Shown here: positions 46,144-60,757 of the stretch, one piece after another
Numbering within the stretch: position 1 is the first letter of the stretch
Layout of the letters: every line of letters starts with the position of its first letter
Origin: Absidia repens
Taxonomy: Eukaryota; Mucoromycota; Mucoromycetes; Mucorales; Cunninghamellaceae
Length of the DNA stretch: 64,000 nt
Reading direction: 5' to 3'
Assembly: GCA_002105175.1 (NCBI GenBank)
Contig: MCGE01000016.1
Coordinates: 441,501 to 505,500, forward strand
Made by a program: the position numbers and the translations under genes
The notes under the pieces: model-generated
The model's database searches: none
Seen by the model: only the letters and a program-made list of their open reading frames with translations
Told to the model about the DNA's origin: nothing

Positions 46144-48109
46144 TTACTCTTCCAAAGTAATATTTCCAGTAGCCAAGTCGACTTGTTTTGGAACCATGGT
46201 GATTTGGTCATTTCTGCTAACTTGAAATCCCTTTTCTGATAATACATCCACCACCATATTCATGAAGCGTTGATCACTGATCTGCCTATGATGTATGTAA
46301 AAATTTTAGCTTGTATTCTTTCAATCGCCGAATTTTGTTGACAGGTTCTTTTTTTTTTTTTTTTTTCTTACATACTTCATAGGAATAGAGAGACGCCCAG
46401 GACAAGAATGTTCAAGTAATTGGGGTAAAATATGGAGATCAATGTACTGGATAGCTTTTTGCAATGTTGCAGGTTCTGTTTCATGATAATAGTCAAGTCT
46501 TCCAATGAGACTCTGAAAAAAAAAAAAAACTGTCAAGTCAATACTATTTTTAGATTTTTTTTTTTTTGATCAAGGACTTATTTTGCTTACCTGCTGATGA
46601 TGAAGTCCGACTTTTTTAGCGGTTGGAATATGGGCCAAGGTATCGTAAAGATCTATATCCAATTCGAACGACGCTTGGTAATCTAATTCTTTTAATATGG
46701 ATTTTAATACTTGTTGCGAGTTTCCAGATGCGTCAATTAAGTCTAATAAAGAGTAATGTTAACATCAATCATCATTGTACTGTACAATACTGTATTATTT
46801 GATTGACTTACGAAAAGGAAATGAGTGCGCCAATTGCAAGAGAGAATCATAATTCGATTGAAATGTTCTATACCGTTCACGGATCAGCTTGATATATATA
46901 TATATATATTAGTCTAGCTTTCATAACAATTCCAAAAAAATAAATATAAATAAAAATTACCACTTCGTCGGAGTCTGTGACTCGTTCATGCCAAAGTTCC
47001 CCTTGACCTGTCAATCTGACATGCTGATTATGTTGTCGAATTTTAAAGCCACGAGCCAGTTGCCGATGAATAGACGTTTCCTCATCAATATATAAAACAC
47101 AAATCCTAAAGCTTGGTCGACTAAAAAAGAAAAAAAAAATTAAGAGTTAAAAATTGAAGAACAGTAATAATGAACGTATGATAGACTTACGGAAATTGTG
47201 CGCCATATTGTAGTCGAAGATCAGTCCATTTTTCGTAAAATAAACTCAACACTTCAGCCTGGATTTGTGTCCGAGGAAAGCCGTCAATAAGCACTCCGGT
47301 TTCTGGGTGAGGGGATTGAATGATAGCATGTAACATGAGTTCAACAACATGTGCATCAGATATTAGGAGTCCTTGATCCTTCAATTTTCGACATTCAGGC
47401 GATTGAAGAAGATCGGACACCCCAATAGGTAAATTTTTAATTCCACGAGAATGCAGAATTGAAGGGGTGTGAGTACCTTTGCCAGCACTAAAAAAAAAAA
47501 ATAAGGAAATGCTTAATAAGACTATATTTCATCATTTTCTACTCAGATATTAAAAAATCGGTCATGTTCTTTACCCTGGAGCACCCATCAAAAAGAATAA
47601 TTCTCGAGGAAGTCTAATATTTTGAATCCCATAGTATTGTTCGATTTTTTTCCATACTTGTTGAAAAATAAGTTTGGCTTTGAATGCATCCACGTATCTT
47701 CAGAGAGAAAAAAAAAAAAAAAAAAAAGTCAGACGTGGAGTGTAAATATGATTCTTCCTTTTATGTAATGTACCTGAAATTTGATTCTATGTCTTCGTCT
47801 GTATTTGTGTCAAGTTGAGCAACTAGATCATACATGTAAAAAAAAAAAAAAAAAGTCAAGTGGAGTTAGACATGAAAATAATCACTGAAATTAAATACTG
47901 TACTTACAGCCTGCATGAGATTGTCGTGCCAAGGAATTGGTTGCATATGGTCGTTTTCGGTCATGAAAAGTAGTTCGACCTACTAATTTTCGTCGTTGAT
48001 AGCTTATTGTTCCTTGAATCATCATCTTACTGCTATTGATAGATGTTCTTTCCAGGAAAGGATGCTTGATGATGTGTGAAATGGAATGACAGGAGCGTAA
48101 GGTAAACAT
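46144..48109 (-). CDS. Adenylate-kinase-family protein with C-terminal extension, probably mitochondrial
   Basis: Nucleoside monophosphate kinase. Coding is complement(join(46144..46285,46376..46512,46591..46742,46812..46887,46961..47120,47191..47487,47575..47697,47774..47822,47908..48109)), nine exons, 445 residues; lengths and phases close exactly. The first ~67 residues are basic and Ser/Thr-rich (FTLRSCHSISHIIKHPFLER, HDRKRPYATNSLARQS), fitting a mitochondrial presequence. The kinase core has WKKIEQYYGIQNIRLPREL, P-loop GAPGAGKGT (about residues 122-130, split by an intron), LPIGVSDLL and VLIDGFPRTQIQ (about 190-200), and QHNQHVRLTGQGELWHERVT in place of a zinc lid. After the core come ~150 residues (LQKAIQYIDLHILPQLLEH, FMNMVVDVLSEKGFQV) not found in short Adk1/Adk2. 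Closest in plan to the long adenylate kinases of plants and some fungi. Substrate specificity is inferred. Confidence 0.85.
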
Positions 48110-48962
48110 ATTTGATGTAGATATGCGGTAATAGTGTGGAGAAAAGGACGGTGAGCAATAAAAATATTTTGTTTTATTTTTTTACTCGATTTTATAGAGA
48201 ATCATGCTTTTATACGTTTTTTGCAATATTTCTTATCGGTACCTGCCGGAGAACGATTTGGTTGGTGAAGTGGATCATGGAACGAATCAAGTTACCAAAA
48301 AGGGTTATCTTTTTATGTATACAAGGAAGAATTTAAGATATTTCGATATCATGTGCCAGAAGTGAGGTATCTTTACTCATAGTTATAATCCGACCAACAC
48401 TTCACTTCATTAATATCATTCATGCTGTATATTTTATTTTATTTTAGCAACTTCTTCATTCAGTAATCCATTCACATCTGTATATGTCACTCGTAAATAT
48501 TTATCCACGCAATTTCATATATTTTGGGAAATTTCATTTTCTTATTTTTATTTAAATATGTAGTGTTATATTTCGCCAATTTATGCTATTTATATTAACG
48601 TCACATAGATAGAATTATCAAGCAATTGGTGGTTGGATGCGGCTAGTGTACAGGCTGATACATATTTCTAGTGAGTTTGAATTTTCTGGGGCGTGAGGAA
48701 TACGGGAGGGGGTTGGAAGCGGGTCCAAATTGGGTAGACTTTTTGTTGTATCTATAATATGAAACGGAACACTATGATACCCAGCATCACCAAGGTAGGA
48801 CACATAGGCATATATCATACACGCATCCACAATTTTTTTTTCTCTCTAATTTTATAAAATCCCCGACGTCATTTCTCTTTCACTTTTTTTTTTTTTTTTT
48901 TAAATTCTATAATAAACTGTATTCTCAATTCCAAGGAATCTCAGCGGTGTAAGAACTTTAGA
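48110..48962. other. Intergenic region, no gene
   Basis: Upstream of the adenylate kinase gene. AT-rich with a T-tract at 48884-48901. Short frames on both strands lack support. Confidence 0.55.
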
Positions 48963-49728
48963 ATGAACATCAGGTGGTTGCTTGTATTAAACATAGTTTT
49001 ACTTTTTTTAGGCCTACATACCGAAACTCAAGCAGCCAAGACCATGACAGACAAGCCCAATTTTATCAACTTGAAAACGATGCATCGTTGGCACTGATCA
49101 AGGCACACGAAACAATGAATAAGCCAGCTACTATGTTCTAGACATATTGTTTGCGGATATCTATTGAATGGTGTAGGAAGATGTCACGGATTTGTATACT
49201 TCAGTAAGTACAAAATACTGGAGTTTTTAGACTTGGGCTAATTTCGCCTCCTTATTCTCGCGGATTATAGAGCTTTTATTATTCTCAATGGAGTCAACGG
49301 CAAAGAATTCACTCAGCACAACACAACTCTTTACTCTGTGGTACAGAAACTGACCAATGAAACAACAACTAGAACCCAATCCCAATTTTCTGGTGATGAT
49401 ATTTTGGTACCATTTGTTTGCCCTGTATAGATATTTGCTTGCGCCTTACACCTTGCCTACCCAAATCTACTATCACCAGCGATGAAGCACCCTTCAACTG
49501 CGGTACTGAAGCAACACAACAACATTCATATGACTGCTGCTGGTGCTTGCTGCGATTACAACGATGGCCTATAAGCCAACAGCGCTTGAATTCAAATCAA
49601 TTCTCCCTGCTGGGTTATTTTGATCCTGTGACCTCTGGCAACAACAAGAAATATGAAATCACAGCAGTGATGTCAAAGATGAATTTGGCTTCTCAATTGG
49701 TAGAAATAGTTTTTCTTTCTGTTTATTA
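48963..49728 (+). pseudogene. Decayed gene for a small secreted protein
   Basis: Opens with a convincing signal peptide (MNIRWLLVLNIVLLFLGLHT then ETQA) but the frame stops after ~44 codons at TGGCACTGA. Coding-like pieces follow in different frames: a possible intron 49203-49268 (GTAAGT...TTATAG), AFIILNGVNGKEFTQHNTTL, QFSGDDILVPF, and a last piece with YFDPVTSGNNKKYEITAVMS. Cys-rich CCWC appears late. I cannot join these into one frame with standard introns, so it looks like a relic of a secreted protein. Family unrecognised. Confidence 0.4.
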
Positions 49729-49798
49729 ATGTAGTTCAGTATTTTGTTAGTTAGTAGCTAGGCCATATCAATGGACCTGGTTGATTAGTTTTTCATAG

Positions 49799-49834
<36 letters not shown>

Positions 49835-49894
49835 CTGGACCAATCAATAAAAACTGTCTGACTCGGGAACTCAAAAAATTTTTCTCTGGGGGAC

Positions 49895-49903
49895 TATATA
49901 AAT
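49895..49903 (+). promoter_or_regulatory. TATA box of TEF1
   Basis: TATATAAAT about 30 bp upstream of a pyrimidine-rich stretch (CTCTTTTTTGTTCTTTCCTC, 49921-49940) where transcription probably starts, as expected for a highly expressed translation gene. A 33-bp T tract at 49801-49833 sits just upstream. Confidence 0.6.
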
Positions 49904-49961
49904 CTTTAGTAGGTCGCGGACCTCTTTTTTGTTCTTTCCTCTCTTCATTTTTTATTATCAG

Positions 49962-50046
49962 GTATGTACCCATCCATTTATCCATCCATCCATCCATCAC
50001 ATCAACTTCCTAACATGATACTCATCCATCTTCTTCTTTCATATAG
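49962..50046 (+). other. 5'-UTR intron of TEF1
   Basis: CAG-GTATGT at 49959-49967 and CATATAG ending at 50046, two bases before the start codon. A leader intron next to the ATG is common in fungal TEF1 genes. Inferred from the splice sites; no transcript data. Confidence 0.6.
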
Positions 50047-50048
50047 CC

Positions 50049-51670
50049 ATGGGTAAAGAAAAGACTCACGTTAACGTCGTCGTCATTGGTCACGTCGATT
50101 CCGTAAGTATTTTAAAAAAGTGTTTTATGTTATTAGCATAATCAATTTGTTTCTAATCCAAACAACTTTTTTTTTTTTTCGAATAGGGTAAATCCACCAC
50201 CACTGGTCACTTGATCTACAAGTGTGGCGGTATTGATAAGCGTACCATCGAAAAGTTCGAAAAGGAAGCTGCTGAACTCGGTAAGGGTTCCTTCAAGTAC
50301 GCTTGGGTTTTGGATAAGCTCAAGGCCGAACGTGAACGTGGTATCACCATCGATATTGCTCTCTGGAAGTTCGAAACCCCCAAGTACCACGTCACCGTCA
50401 TTGACGCTCCTGGCCATCGTGATTTCATCAAGAACATGATTACTGGTACTTCTCAAGCCGATTGCGGTATTCTTATCATTGCTGCTGGTACTGGTGAATT
50501 CGAAGTAAGTAGTCACTCATGGGACAGAACAAAAAAAAGGATCCATTTATTCACATTGTATGATTTTTGTTGTAATAGGCTGGTATCTCCAAGGATGGTC
50601 AAACCCGTGAACACGCTTTGTTGGCTTTCACCCTCGGTGTCCGTCAATTGATTGTTGCCATTAACAAGATGGATTCCACCAAGTGGTCCGAACAACGTTT
50701 CAACGAAATCATCAAGGAAGTTTCTGGTTTCATCAAGAAGATCGGTTTCAACCCCAAGTCTGTCCCCTTCGTCCCCATCTCTGGCTGGCACGGTGACAAC
50801 ATGTTGGACGAATCCACCAACATGCCCTGGTACAAGGGATGGAACAAGGAAACCAAGGCTGGTGCCAAGTCTGGTAAGACTCTCTTGGATGCCATTGATG
50901 CCATTGACCCCCCTCAACGTCCCTCCGACAAGCCCCTCCGTCTCCCTCTTCAAGATGTGTACAAGATCGGTGGTATCGGTACTGTGCCCGTCGGTCGTGT
51001 CGAAACTGGTGTTATCAAGGCTGGTATGGTCGTCACCTTCGCTCCCGCTAACGTGACCACTGAAGTCAAGTCCGTCGAAATGCATCACGAACAATTGGTT
51101 GAAGGTCTCCCCGGTGACAACGTCGGTTTCAACGTCAAGAACGTTTCCGTCAAGGATATCCGTCGTGGTAACGTCTGTTCCGACTCCAAGAACGACCCTG
51201 CTAAGGAATCTGGTTCCTTCACTGCCCAAGTCATTGTCCTTAACCACCCTGGTCAAATCGGTGCTGGTTACGCTCCTGTCTTGGATTGTCACACTGCTCA
51301 CATTGCCTGTAAGTTCGCCGAATTGTTGGAAAAGATCGATCGTCGTTCCGGTAAGAAGCTCGAAGATGCTCCTAAGGTAAGTCTGAATTCATTTTTTTTA
51401 TATCATTTTTGTGCCTCTTTTCTCACCTCTTTTACTGTATCTTTCTCTTCACCCAAAAATTAGTTCGTTAAGAGCGGTGACTCTGCTATCGTTAAGATGA
51501 TCCCCTCCAAGCCCATGTGTGTTGAAGCTTACACTGACTACCCTCCTCTTGGTCGTTTCGCTGTCCGTGATATGCGTCAAACCGTTGCTGTCGGTGTCAT
51601 CAAGGCTGTCGAAAAGGTTGACAAGGCTGGTAAGGTCACCAAGGCTGCTGCCAAGGCTGGCAAGAAATAA
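50049..51670 (+). CDS. TEF1: Translation elongation factor EF-1 alpha
   Basis: GTPase delivering aminoacyl-tRNA to the ribosome. Coding is join(50049..50102,50187..50504,50579..51376,51464..51670), 458 residues, the normal length. G1 GHVDSGKST is split by intron 1 after VDS; then [17 protein letters not shown] (switch I), [12 protein letters not shown] (G3), NKMDSTKW (G4), domains II ([20 protein letters not shown]) and III ([20 protein letters not shown]), and the basic tail ending KAGKK. Codon use is strongly biased (GGT, GTC, AAG, TCC/TCT), unlike the neighbours, as expected for a very highly expressed gene. No disruption. Confidence 0.98.
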
Positions 51671-53936
51671 ATTATCCCCTCCATTTAGTCTAGTTTAGTT
51701 GTTATTACTATTAGTTTACAGGTGTGATCATTCATTTTTTTTAAAAAAATATTCTTTTTTGTCATAATAAAAACACCATTAATATCTACATTTGCCTTTG
51801 TATTATGTGTTGTTACTTTTATGCTGTGGTTATGACGTTTGTGACTTGAAAATATTGAACCACTTGCCACGGACTAAAATGGCTTGTAATTGGGAATTTT
51901 TTTTTCTGGAAAAAATATAATAATGGAGCGGATATGTAGTACAGTATACTCTGAACTGTGGTGGTTATGCTGGCGACAGGGATAATGATTGATATAAATG
52001 GTAAAGCGTTTATGGGGTCATGTTTAATATTACATGACTTGCAGCTGTTTATTAATCAGTCGCTAGGTATCAGGGGGGGGGATAGAACAAATAGTCATAG
52101 TTAAGTTAGAAAACACTGTCAAATGTTCTATAGCAGTTGGAACACCCATAGCGCGAACTAGATTCATATATATGATTGGTTGAGCATGAATATACTGTGT
52201 ACGGGAGCTGTAGTAGTCATAGTGCGTGAATTAGAAAGTAAGTGTTTGGTAGAGCACTCACAAAACAGTTATAATAGCGTCATTATTCACTATACGATGG
52301 ATCAGAGACGGTTAAGAAAAATACATATTTTATTGAAACATATTGATAGATAGACTTAAGACGAGGAGTATATTATAAGAAGCGATTTGCTGGAAGGATC
52401 TATTGGAAGCGTATGAGAGAGGCTAATGAGATTTGAAGAATGACAAGACTAATCTAAAAAAGCTTTTTTAAAATGAGAGCTAATATACTATAGTAGGCAC
52501 GAGAGGGACTAAATGAATGTCTTTTATTGAAGCACAACAACAGGCAACTGTAATCAAAAGAAGACGATGGTAGAGGAAAAGGGGATCTATTACACAAGAA
52601 TTGAGAGAGAGACTATTGGGACACTTTTCATTGAAAGATGCAAAAAAGATACATAATTTATTCAAATATAGATACAAACTATGTGCAAACTAACTCTAAG
52701 TTAAGCTGATGGAGCTTCAAAAAGCCAACTAATGGTGGTTCTAAATCCTGAATCCAAAATGAAAGGGTTTCCCCATGCATGTTGTAATCCCTGAGCTGAA
52801 ACCCCTTCTAAACTAGTCCTGACGCTATTCTAAGCCCAATATAACCATATAGAAGTTAAATGGTGAAGAAAAAATAAAGGAGAAAAAAAAAAAAATCAAC
52901 AAGAAAGAGAGGCGAAAAAATAAAAAGGCGGAGAGAGAGAAAATAAGTATTTCACGTGGACGGCATTTGAAATTCCTTTGTGGTCTTTGCCGTGCGCTTT
53001 TTTTTTTTTTTTTTTTTTTCACAGCAACATACCGTACCCTGCCCCATCTACCCACACTCATCTCCTAATCACCTCATGTCTGGATTTCTGCAACAGTACC
53101 ATCATTATACCAGTTTGGTTTAGTTGTCATAGGTTGTAGTTACGTCAGAATAAAATATGTCATATCTTTTTGTCTTTACACGTCTCTCATACATTTAATT
53201 TGTCTTGTTGAGTGGATATAATACTATGCAGGGGTTGCGCGTGTAAAAAAAAAGGTGCTTTATGTGTGCTGAACAAATCAGTGAGGTATACATCGATCAA
53301 TCGTCGTGTCTACTGTATTAGGTTTCTAAATATAGGCGTAATGCGTGATTTTAGTCTTTTATGACAGGGAAAGGTGGAAAAGATGAAATGCACCATGTTA
53401 TCAACCTGTTTTTTTTTTTTATATGAGTGAAAATGACAATTATTTGCGACTTCGTCGTACTATCAATTGCAAGCGAATGTTCAGTATGCTTTTGAGTAAT
53501 ACTATATTTGTAGAACGAGTTCATAAATTTCAAAAACTCTGCATAATGAGCGGGCTTATCAAGATCCACATAAGAAAAACGCTTTTCGTCCACACTTTGC
53601 TTCACAAAAATACATGATAAGAGACAATAGGTCCTGTTCATTACATTAAAAATGCCATGGTGAATGGGAGATTACAGAAAACCCCTGCTTTTGGATTTGG
53701 GTGCACACACTACTGCGGGCTTTTTTTTTTTTTTAATCTATTAAAAAACCTAGCCGGAAGGATTGCAGCGGATGTCGGGCTAGACTCTCACAGGTGGCCA
53801 CACGATAGTGCCTGTTTTCAAACTAAACAATACTCCGCTCGCTAAAAATAAACAACAGCAGCAGCAGCCAGCAAATACGTACTACATACTGTAGTTTTTC
53901 TCTACACACACAAATATACACCACCTCTCTCCCGCT
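51671..53936. other. Long intergenic region with a dispersed repeat
   Basis: TEF1 3' flank (AATAAA near 51766), then AT-rich sequence; the dispersed repeat at about 52320-52975 is listed separately. A minus-strand frame at 53351-53641 contains a protein-like piece (DEKRFSYVDLDKPAHYAEFL) that may be a gene remnant, but no start, splice pattern or family is evident. Upstream of 53937 there is a C/A-rich stretch probably belonging to the next promoter. Confidence 0.5.
52320..52975 (+). repeat. Dispersed GGGTTTCCCC repeat, longest copy
   Basis: Core TGAAAGGGTTTCCCCATG at 52760-52777, followed by CATGTTGTAATCCCTGAGCT and GAAACCCCTTCTAAACTAGT. Upstream are several TTTTATTGAA blocks and ATAGATACAAACTATG; it ends with TTTCACGTGGACGGCATTTG. 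Compared with the 9-kb copy the order of blocks is the same throughout, so the element is about 0.6 kb. No coding frame. Confidence 0.72.
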
Positions 53937-55164
53937 ATGAACGAAAACGACGACAGTTCGATGCGGTCTGTGGACTCACTATCGAATGACAACCACGAAA
54001 ATGTTGCGACCGCTGAAGAACACAAACCATCGCCGAGGCCCAGCGTCAGCAGCAATAGCAGCAGTAGTCGACTCTCTCTTCAGCCAGTTAAGAAGTCATG
54101 CGAAGGCTGTGGCCGGGCCATGGAAGATGATAAGGATTGCATATTCGGTCTTTATACGAATCGCTGGAAATACACAAGCAGCTAGTGGAACAAAGTCAAC
54201 GTGAACGAGAAGAAGCTGCCGAGCAAGAACGGGTTTCGCGATTGCGATTGGAAGAGCAAGCCAGCGGGTCATGGATCTGGAACGTACACATCACCAACTC
54301 ACGCATGACTTACAGGCGAAACGCAACGAGTATCAGCGGATGGAATCGAATTTTTATGCGCACATGGCGGCGATCCGTGCTACCGATGATGATCTGTCGA
54401 CGATCCGACCTGAATTGGGCCATGTGTTTAGCCAGGTCAGCAATTTGTGTATGAGTCTACGAAGCAAGATGGACCGTGATGCTGGTCATGACTTTGTACT
54501 GGCGCAATGGCCTAACGACGAATGGATTCGGCGCCAATGGCTGCATTCTGATACTGATGATAACAACAATGATGTCGAAAACTCCCTCCGTACGCCATCA
54601 TCACAACAACTGGAACCTGCCATCATTACTTTATTCATTGAAACTCATGTGGCCCGCATACTGATTGAACGCATCCTAAAACAACCTATTCATCTTGGTG
54701 CATCGATCAATGCAGCATTTGCGGAATTAGATACATGGATGACGGCTCGGGACAAAAAACCATGGGCTATACGACTTCGACAACAACTGGCCGCATTGAT
54801 TGCCAAGTCCCCCCAAGACGACGAAACCGACGCCATCCGCACCGCACAACAGGCCCTTGTAGATGATCTCGTTGCTACCCTTGAACCCCTCTATCCTTCT
54901 ATGCAGCGCCCCACCGTCGAAAAAAAATTGCTGACCTTGGTCCAACGCACCTGCCGCCTAGCTACTGCTATCCACGGTCAAGATATCGATATCCACACCT
55001 TGCCTATCCAGGAAGGCGCCGCCTCCTTTGATCCTGACCTCATGCACCCCGTCAATAAAGGCAAGCCCGAAGGTACAGTTTTCCTAGTGATCACTCCCCC
55101 TTTTGTCGTTTCTGGCGATGACGATCTTGCTTTTGTGGTCCCTGCCAAAGTCCTGTGTCTATAG
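53937..55164 (+). CDS. Coiled-coil protein with CEGCG motif, two frameshifts
   Basis: Not recognised. Reads MNENDDSSMRSVDSLSNDNH, then Ser-rich, SLQPVKKSCEGCGRAMEDDKD, then coiled coil continuing in a second frame (SLYESLEIHKQLVEQSQRER to RLRLEEQ) and a third frame (VMDLERTHHQLTHDLQAKRN to the stop at 55164, about 300 residues). The frame changes at about 54135 and 54260; each is repaired conceptually by one missing base, and there is no room for introns. The C-terminal part looks globular and helical (FIETHVARILIERILKQPI, PWAIRLRQQLAALIAK, LLTLVQRTCRLATAIHG) and ends VPAKVLCL. No catalytic motif or membrane segment. Either a pseudogene or, given other one-base breaks nearby, assembly errors in a real gene of roughly 410 residues. 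Confidence 0.65.
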
Positions 55165-55396
55165 TCAAAAAATACTCATTATTATCATCATCATATCCAA
55201 AATATCAAATAATAAAAACATGCATTTTTATTGAAAAAAAAAAACAAAAAAAAACAAAAACAAAACAAGATAATGCTACGTGGAGTGAGGAAGGGGTGAA
55301 TAATAAAATAGTATGCTAAGGGGGTGGTGGTGGTGGTGGGGAAGAAACGAGATGGTGTGTATATTCAGCTGTAGAGGAATGAGTGGGTAATACCAG
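55165..55396. other. Short region between convergent genes
   Basis: A-rich 3' flanks and a GGTGGT repeat near 55321-55338. Nothing else seen. Confidence 0.6.
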
Positions 55397-58302
55397 CTAT
55401 GAAGTAGATGAATCCATCGAGCTTTGCAGCACAATATCCAGATCTTCGGTTGCTTGTCTTCTTAACACATTTTCCAGTACCTCTTTTTTTTCCTTGTCGC
55501 TCTTGTGCCAAAAAAAAAAAAAAAAAAAAAAAAAGAGATAAGTTTTAAGAAATCAATTTAGCTTAAATGAAGGTCTCCTTACCTCTATCCGTTCCAAGGC
55601 ACGGGTGATCATATTGTCCCGTCGAATCAATAGTTGCTCAGCTTGTGCCAATTCTTCCAAAGATTGTGCATAGAGTTCATCCAGTTGCTGTGCTCGCCCA
55701 CGTTCCGTTTCCAATTGCCGATCGCGATCTTCCAATTCATGATGCAGTTCTTGATTCAACTTCGTTAGTAGTCGTGTGGCCTTGTCCAATCTTTTGCCAC
55801 TGATTTTTGACTATTTTTGAGCAAAAAAAAAAAAAAAAAAAAAAGGAGGGATTAAGCGCTTATATGGGAGCGAAAGAGAGAATGTAGGAATGCTGATCTT
55901 ACATCAGGATTTTGGCATTGATCTAATAAAGACGTCAAGAGTTCGTTGCGTTTCCGTACAGTATCCAAGGTTTGTTGTAGTAAGTGCTGAGATTTCATGG
56001 CGTCGTTCAGAGCTTGATTGGCAGCATATCGATCCCGTTTCAATCGATCCTCCGCTTCCTTGAGATGACTTTGTAACGACTGAACTTGTACTTCAAGGTC
56101 CTATTGAGTACATATATAAAGATCAGCCATTCATAGTATATTTGCCATGTCGTCTTTTTTTTTTTTCTTCCTTACTTGACTTGATTCAGTTGGGGTATTG
56201 GGGGACGCCAATTGCATGTAGTGATCCAATTGTTGTTTCTGATGTTGTACAGTAGTCAAGGCATCAGCCAGCTGGTCCTCTAAATCCTTGATGTCTTCCT
56301 GACCAAGTTGCTTTTCGCGTTGAGCAGCGTCGGTTTGGGCGTCCAAGTGACCTTCGAGCGAGGCGATCCGCACATCACGTTCCCGGATAGATTGTTCGAC
56401 TTGGTTGAATTTGACCTCGAGAAGCTGCAAATCGTCGTCGTAGCGTTGCTTCGCGTCTTGTTGCTCTTGTGTGTGCGCTGCCTCCAGTTGCGCTTCCTGT
56501 TCCTGCCAATGTATAGTGAGCTCCTGTTGTTGTTCACTGTACCACTGTCGTAAGCGTGCTGTCTCGTCTTCCCATGATAGATCTTTGTCTTCCAGTTGCT
56601 TTTGAAGGGCTTCCGCATGTCGCACCACCTTTTCCATTTCCTCCTCCAGCAGCTCCATATCCTGTTCGCGTTGATCCAGTAGTTGTTGTGTTGTTTCATG
56701 GAGTTGTTGCGCTTCATCCCTTTCCTTTTCCAGTTCATGTCGTCGTTGATCATCATCCTCTTGTCGATGCTGGTGGTCGTGATCCATTTGCAAAAGCAGT
56801 TCGTCATAATCTATGCATTTCTTTTCCAGCGCCTTTTTCGTCTCGGCAGTCCGTCGTTTCCAATCTTCCACTTCGTTTGCTGCATGTCGCACTTGTGATT
56901 GAAGGTCTCGGTTGCGTTTCCTTGTCTGAGCCAAATTTTCTTCCATGTCGATCCAGTCTCTTCGTTCTAATGCTGATGATGATGCTATGGTGGTTTGATG
57001 ATGTTGTATGGTATCTTTGAGGTGGGCAATGGTTTCATTTTGCTCTTGAATAGTTTGTTTTGCCTGTGCCCAACTTTTCTTGTATCTCTCCAATAAATCC
57101 TTGTTGCTGTTGTTGCTGTTGATGTTGCTGCTGTTGTTGTTCGAAGAAGATGATGAGGCTAGTGATTGTTGCTGGTGCTGTGATGAGGATGAGGACGACG
57201 ACGAGGAGGTAGATGATGAAGATAATGACTTGACGACATTATTATTGTTGTTGGTACCTAATCGCTGAGAGCACACGAGTCGTAATCTTGCATTTTCCAT
57301 TCGTTGCTCAGAAACCAGTTTTTGTAGTTGATCATTTTCCAGTCTAAATGCATCAGCTGAAGTCAGGGCGTTTTCGTATTCCAGTTGTTCCTCTTCTGAC
57401 ATGCCGTGTGGTCGAGTACATTGTTGCTGCTGTTGCACCATGGCCATTGCTTGATTCAATTCCAATATCATATTCTTATACTTCTTCAATTCTTGCCCAA
57501 GCGTGTGTATTTTCACCTTGAGATCAATGTTTTCTCGAATCGCCAGGTCGTTTTGGTCAGGTGATAGCTCATCTAGTCGTTTTTCAAGGTAAAAAATCTT
57601 CATTTTCAGGCCAAAATTTTCCTTATTCAATGTATCTATCGTCTATATAAAATAGGGGAAGTGATCAATATGTGAGTTCAGAAATGATAGTGGGAAAGTT
57701 ACCTTTTCCTGATCTTTTAGAGCTAGTGTAGTTGACCGTCGGTTCATAGAAGCTGCAGCAGTTGCACCTGATGTTGTGACAGGCTTTGCCACTGGAGTAG
57801 CCAAGTGGGAGGTATCAATAATAGCAGGTGGTTCAGTTTTCTTGTCAGTGTAGGGTTGCTTTGTTGTCGCCGGTAAAGAAGAAGGAGAAGTAGCCAGTTC
57901 ATTCAAATCAAGTCCATTAAAAGACGGCATACTTTCGTCAAAAAGAAGGCGTTCGTTTCCTTTTTGTTGGTATAAATCAGATGTCAAAGTGTAGTTATTG
58001 CTGGGAACGGGGGACGGTGCTTGTCGTTGTTCCAAGGTCACAGGTGAGCCAGTGGTGATCCAGTCAGAAAAAGATGTTTCCAAGAATTGCTGATCCATAT
58101 TGTTCCTGTCGTCATTATCGTCGGTAATGTGTATATTTTCCTGTTGCTGTTGTTGATTTTGATTCCTTGATGGCGACGGCGAATGGGTATGGATGTCATC
58201 CAATAGGGAAATCTGAGTATAAGGTTCGGATACAACAGATGCATTCATCACAACACTTTCTGAGCCACTATGTTTTCCATGTTCAAGATGGGCCATGCAC
58301 AA
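55397..58302 (-). CDS. CM1-domain coiled-coil protein, spindle pole/microtubule organiser
   Basis: Coding is complement(join(55397..55501,55583..55810,55903..56100,56176..57642,57703..58302)), 865 residues, all phases matching; an alternative start is MAHLEHGKHS two codons in. After a disordered ~190-residue N-terminus comes a centrosomin motif 1 (CM1): ALKDQEKTIDTLNKENFGLK then MKIFYLEKRLDEL, about residues 193-230. CM1 binds and activates the gamma-tubulin ring complex in centrosomin, CDK5RAP2 and fungal Mto1, Pcp1 and Spc110. Nearly everything after it is coiled coil (for example EDWKRRTAETKKALEKKCID), broken by a Ser/Asn-rich linker near residues 335-375. No obvious PACT calmodulin-binding end, so I cannot say whether it acts at the spindle pole body (Pcp1-like) or cytoplasmic sites (Mto1-like). 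Confidence 0.85.
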
Positions 58303-58602
58303 GGTTTTGAGTCAATAAAAAAAGAGATAAAGAGATAAAAGTGATACAGATGAGGGGATGAGGAGAGATGGATAAAAATAATAACAATAATAAAAAAGAA
58401 GGGGGGAGGGGAGTGGGGTTGAAGAGAAGAGAAAAAAAAAAAAGGAAAAAGAAAGAAAAATAGGCGGGAATGGAAAAACAGGTGTTTCCTTTTTAGAGTA
58501 GAAGTTTGCATGGTGATTATAAGTAAAAAAAACAACCAACCGATTCCTTTTTTTTTTTATTGACAAATACAAAATTTTCAAAAAAGGGAGGGGAAGGGGG
58601 AA
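58303..58602. other. Promoter/3'-flank region
   Basis: About 300 bp, purine-rich on the plus strand, between the start of the CM1 gene and the end of the SRPK gene. Frames here on the minus strand are Phe/Ser low-complexity noise. Confidence 0.5.

Positions 58603-60757
<2,155 letters not shown>

Noticed and set aside
50142..51301. Long minus-strand frames opposite TEF1
   Set aside because: Shadows caused by the strong codon bias of TEF1.
56308..57268. Plus-strand frames opposite the CM1 gene
   Set aside because: Antisense of Gln/Glu-rich coiled coil; no splice or start support.
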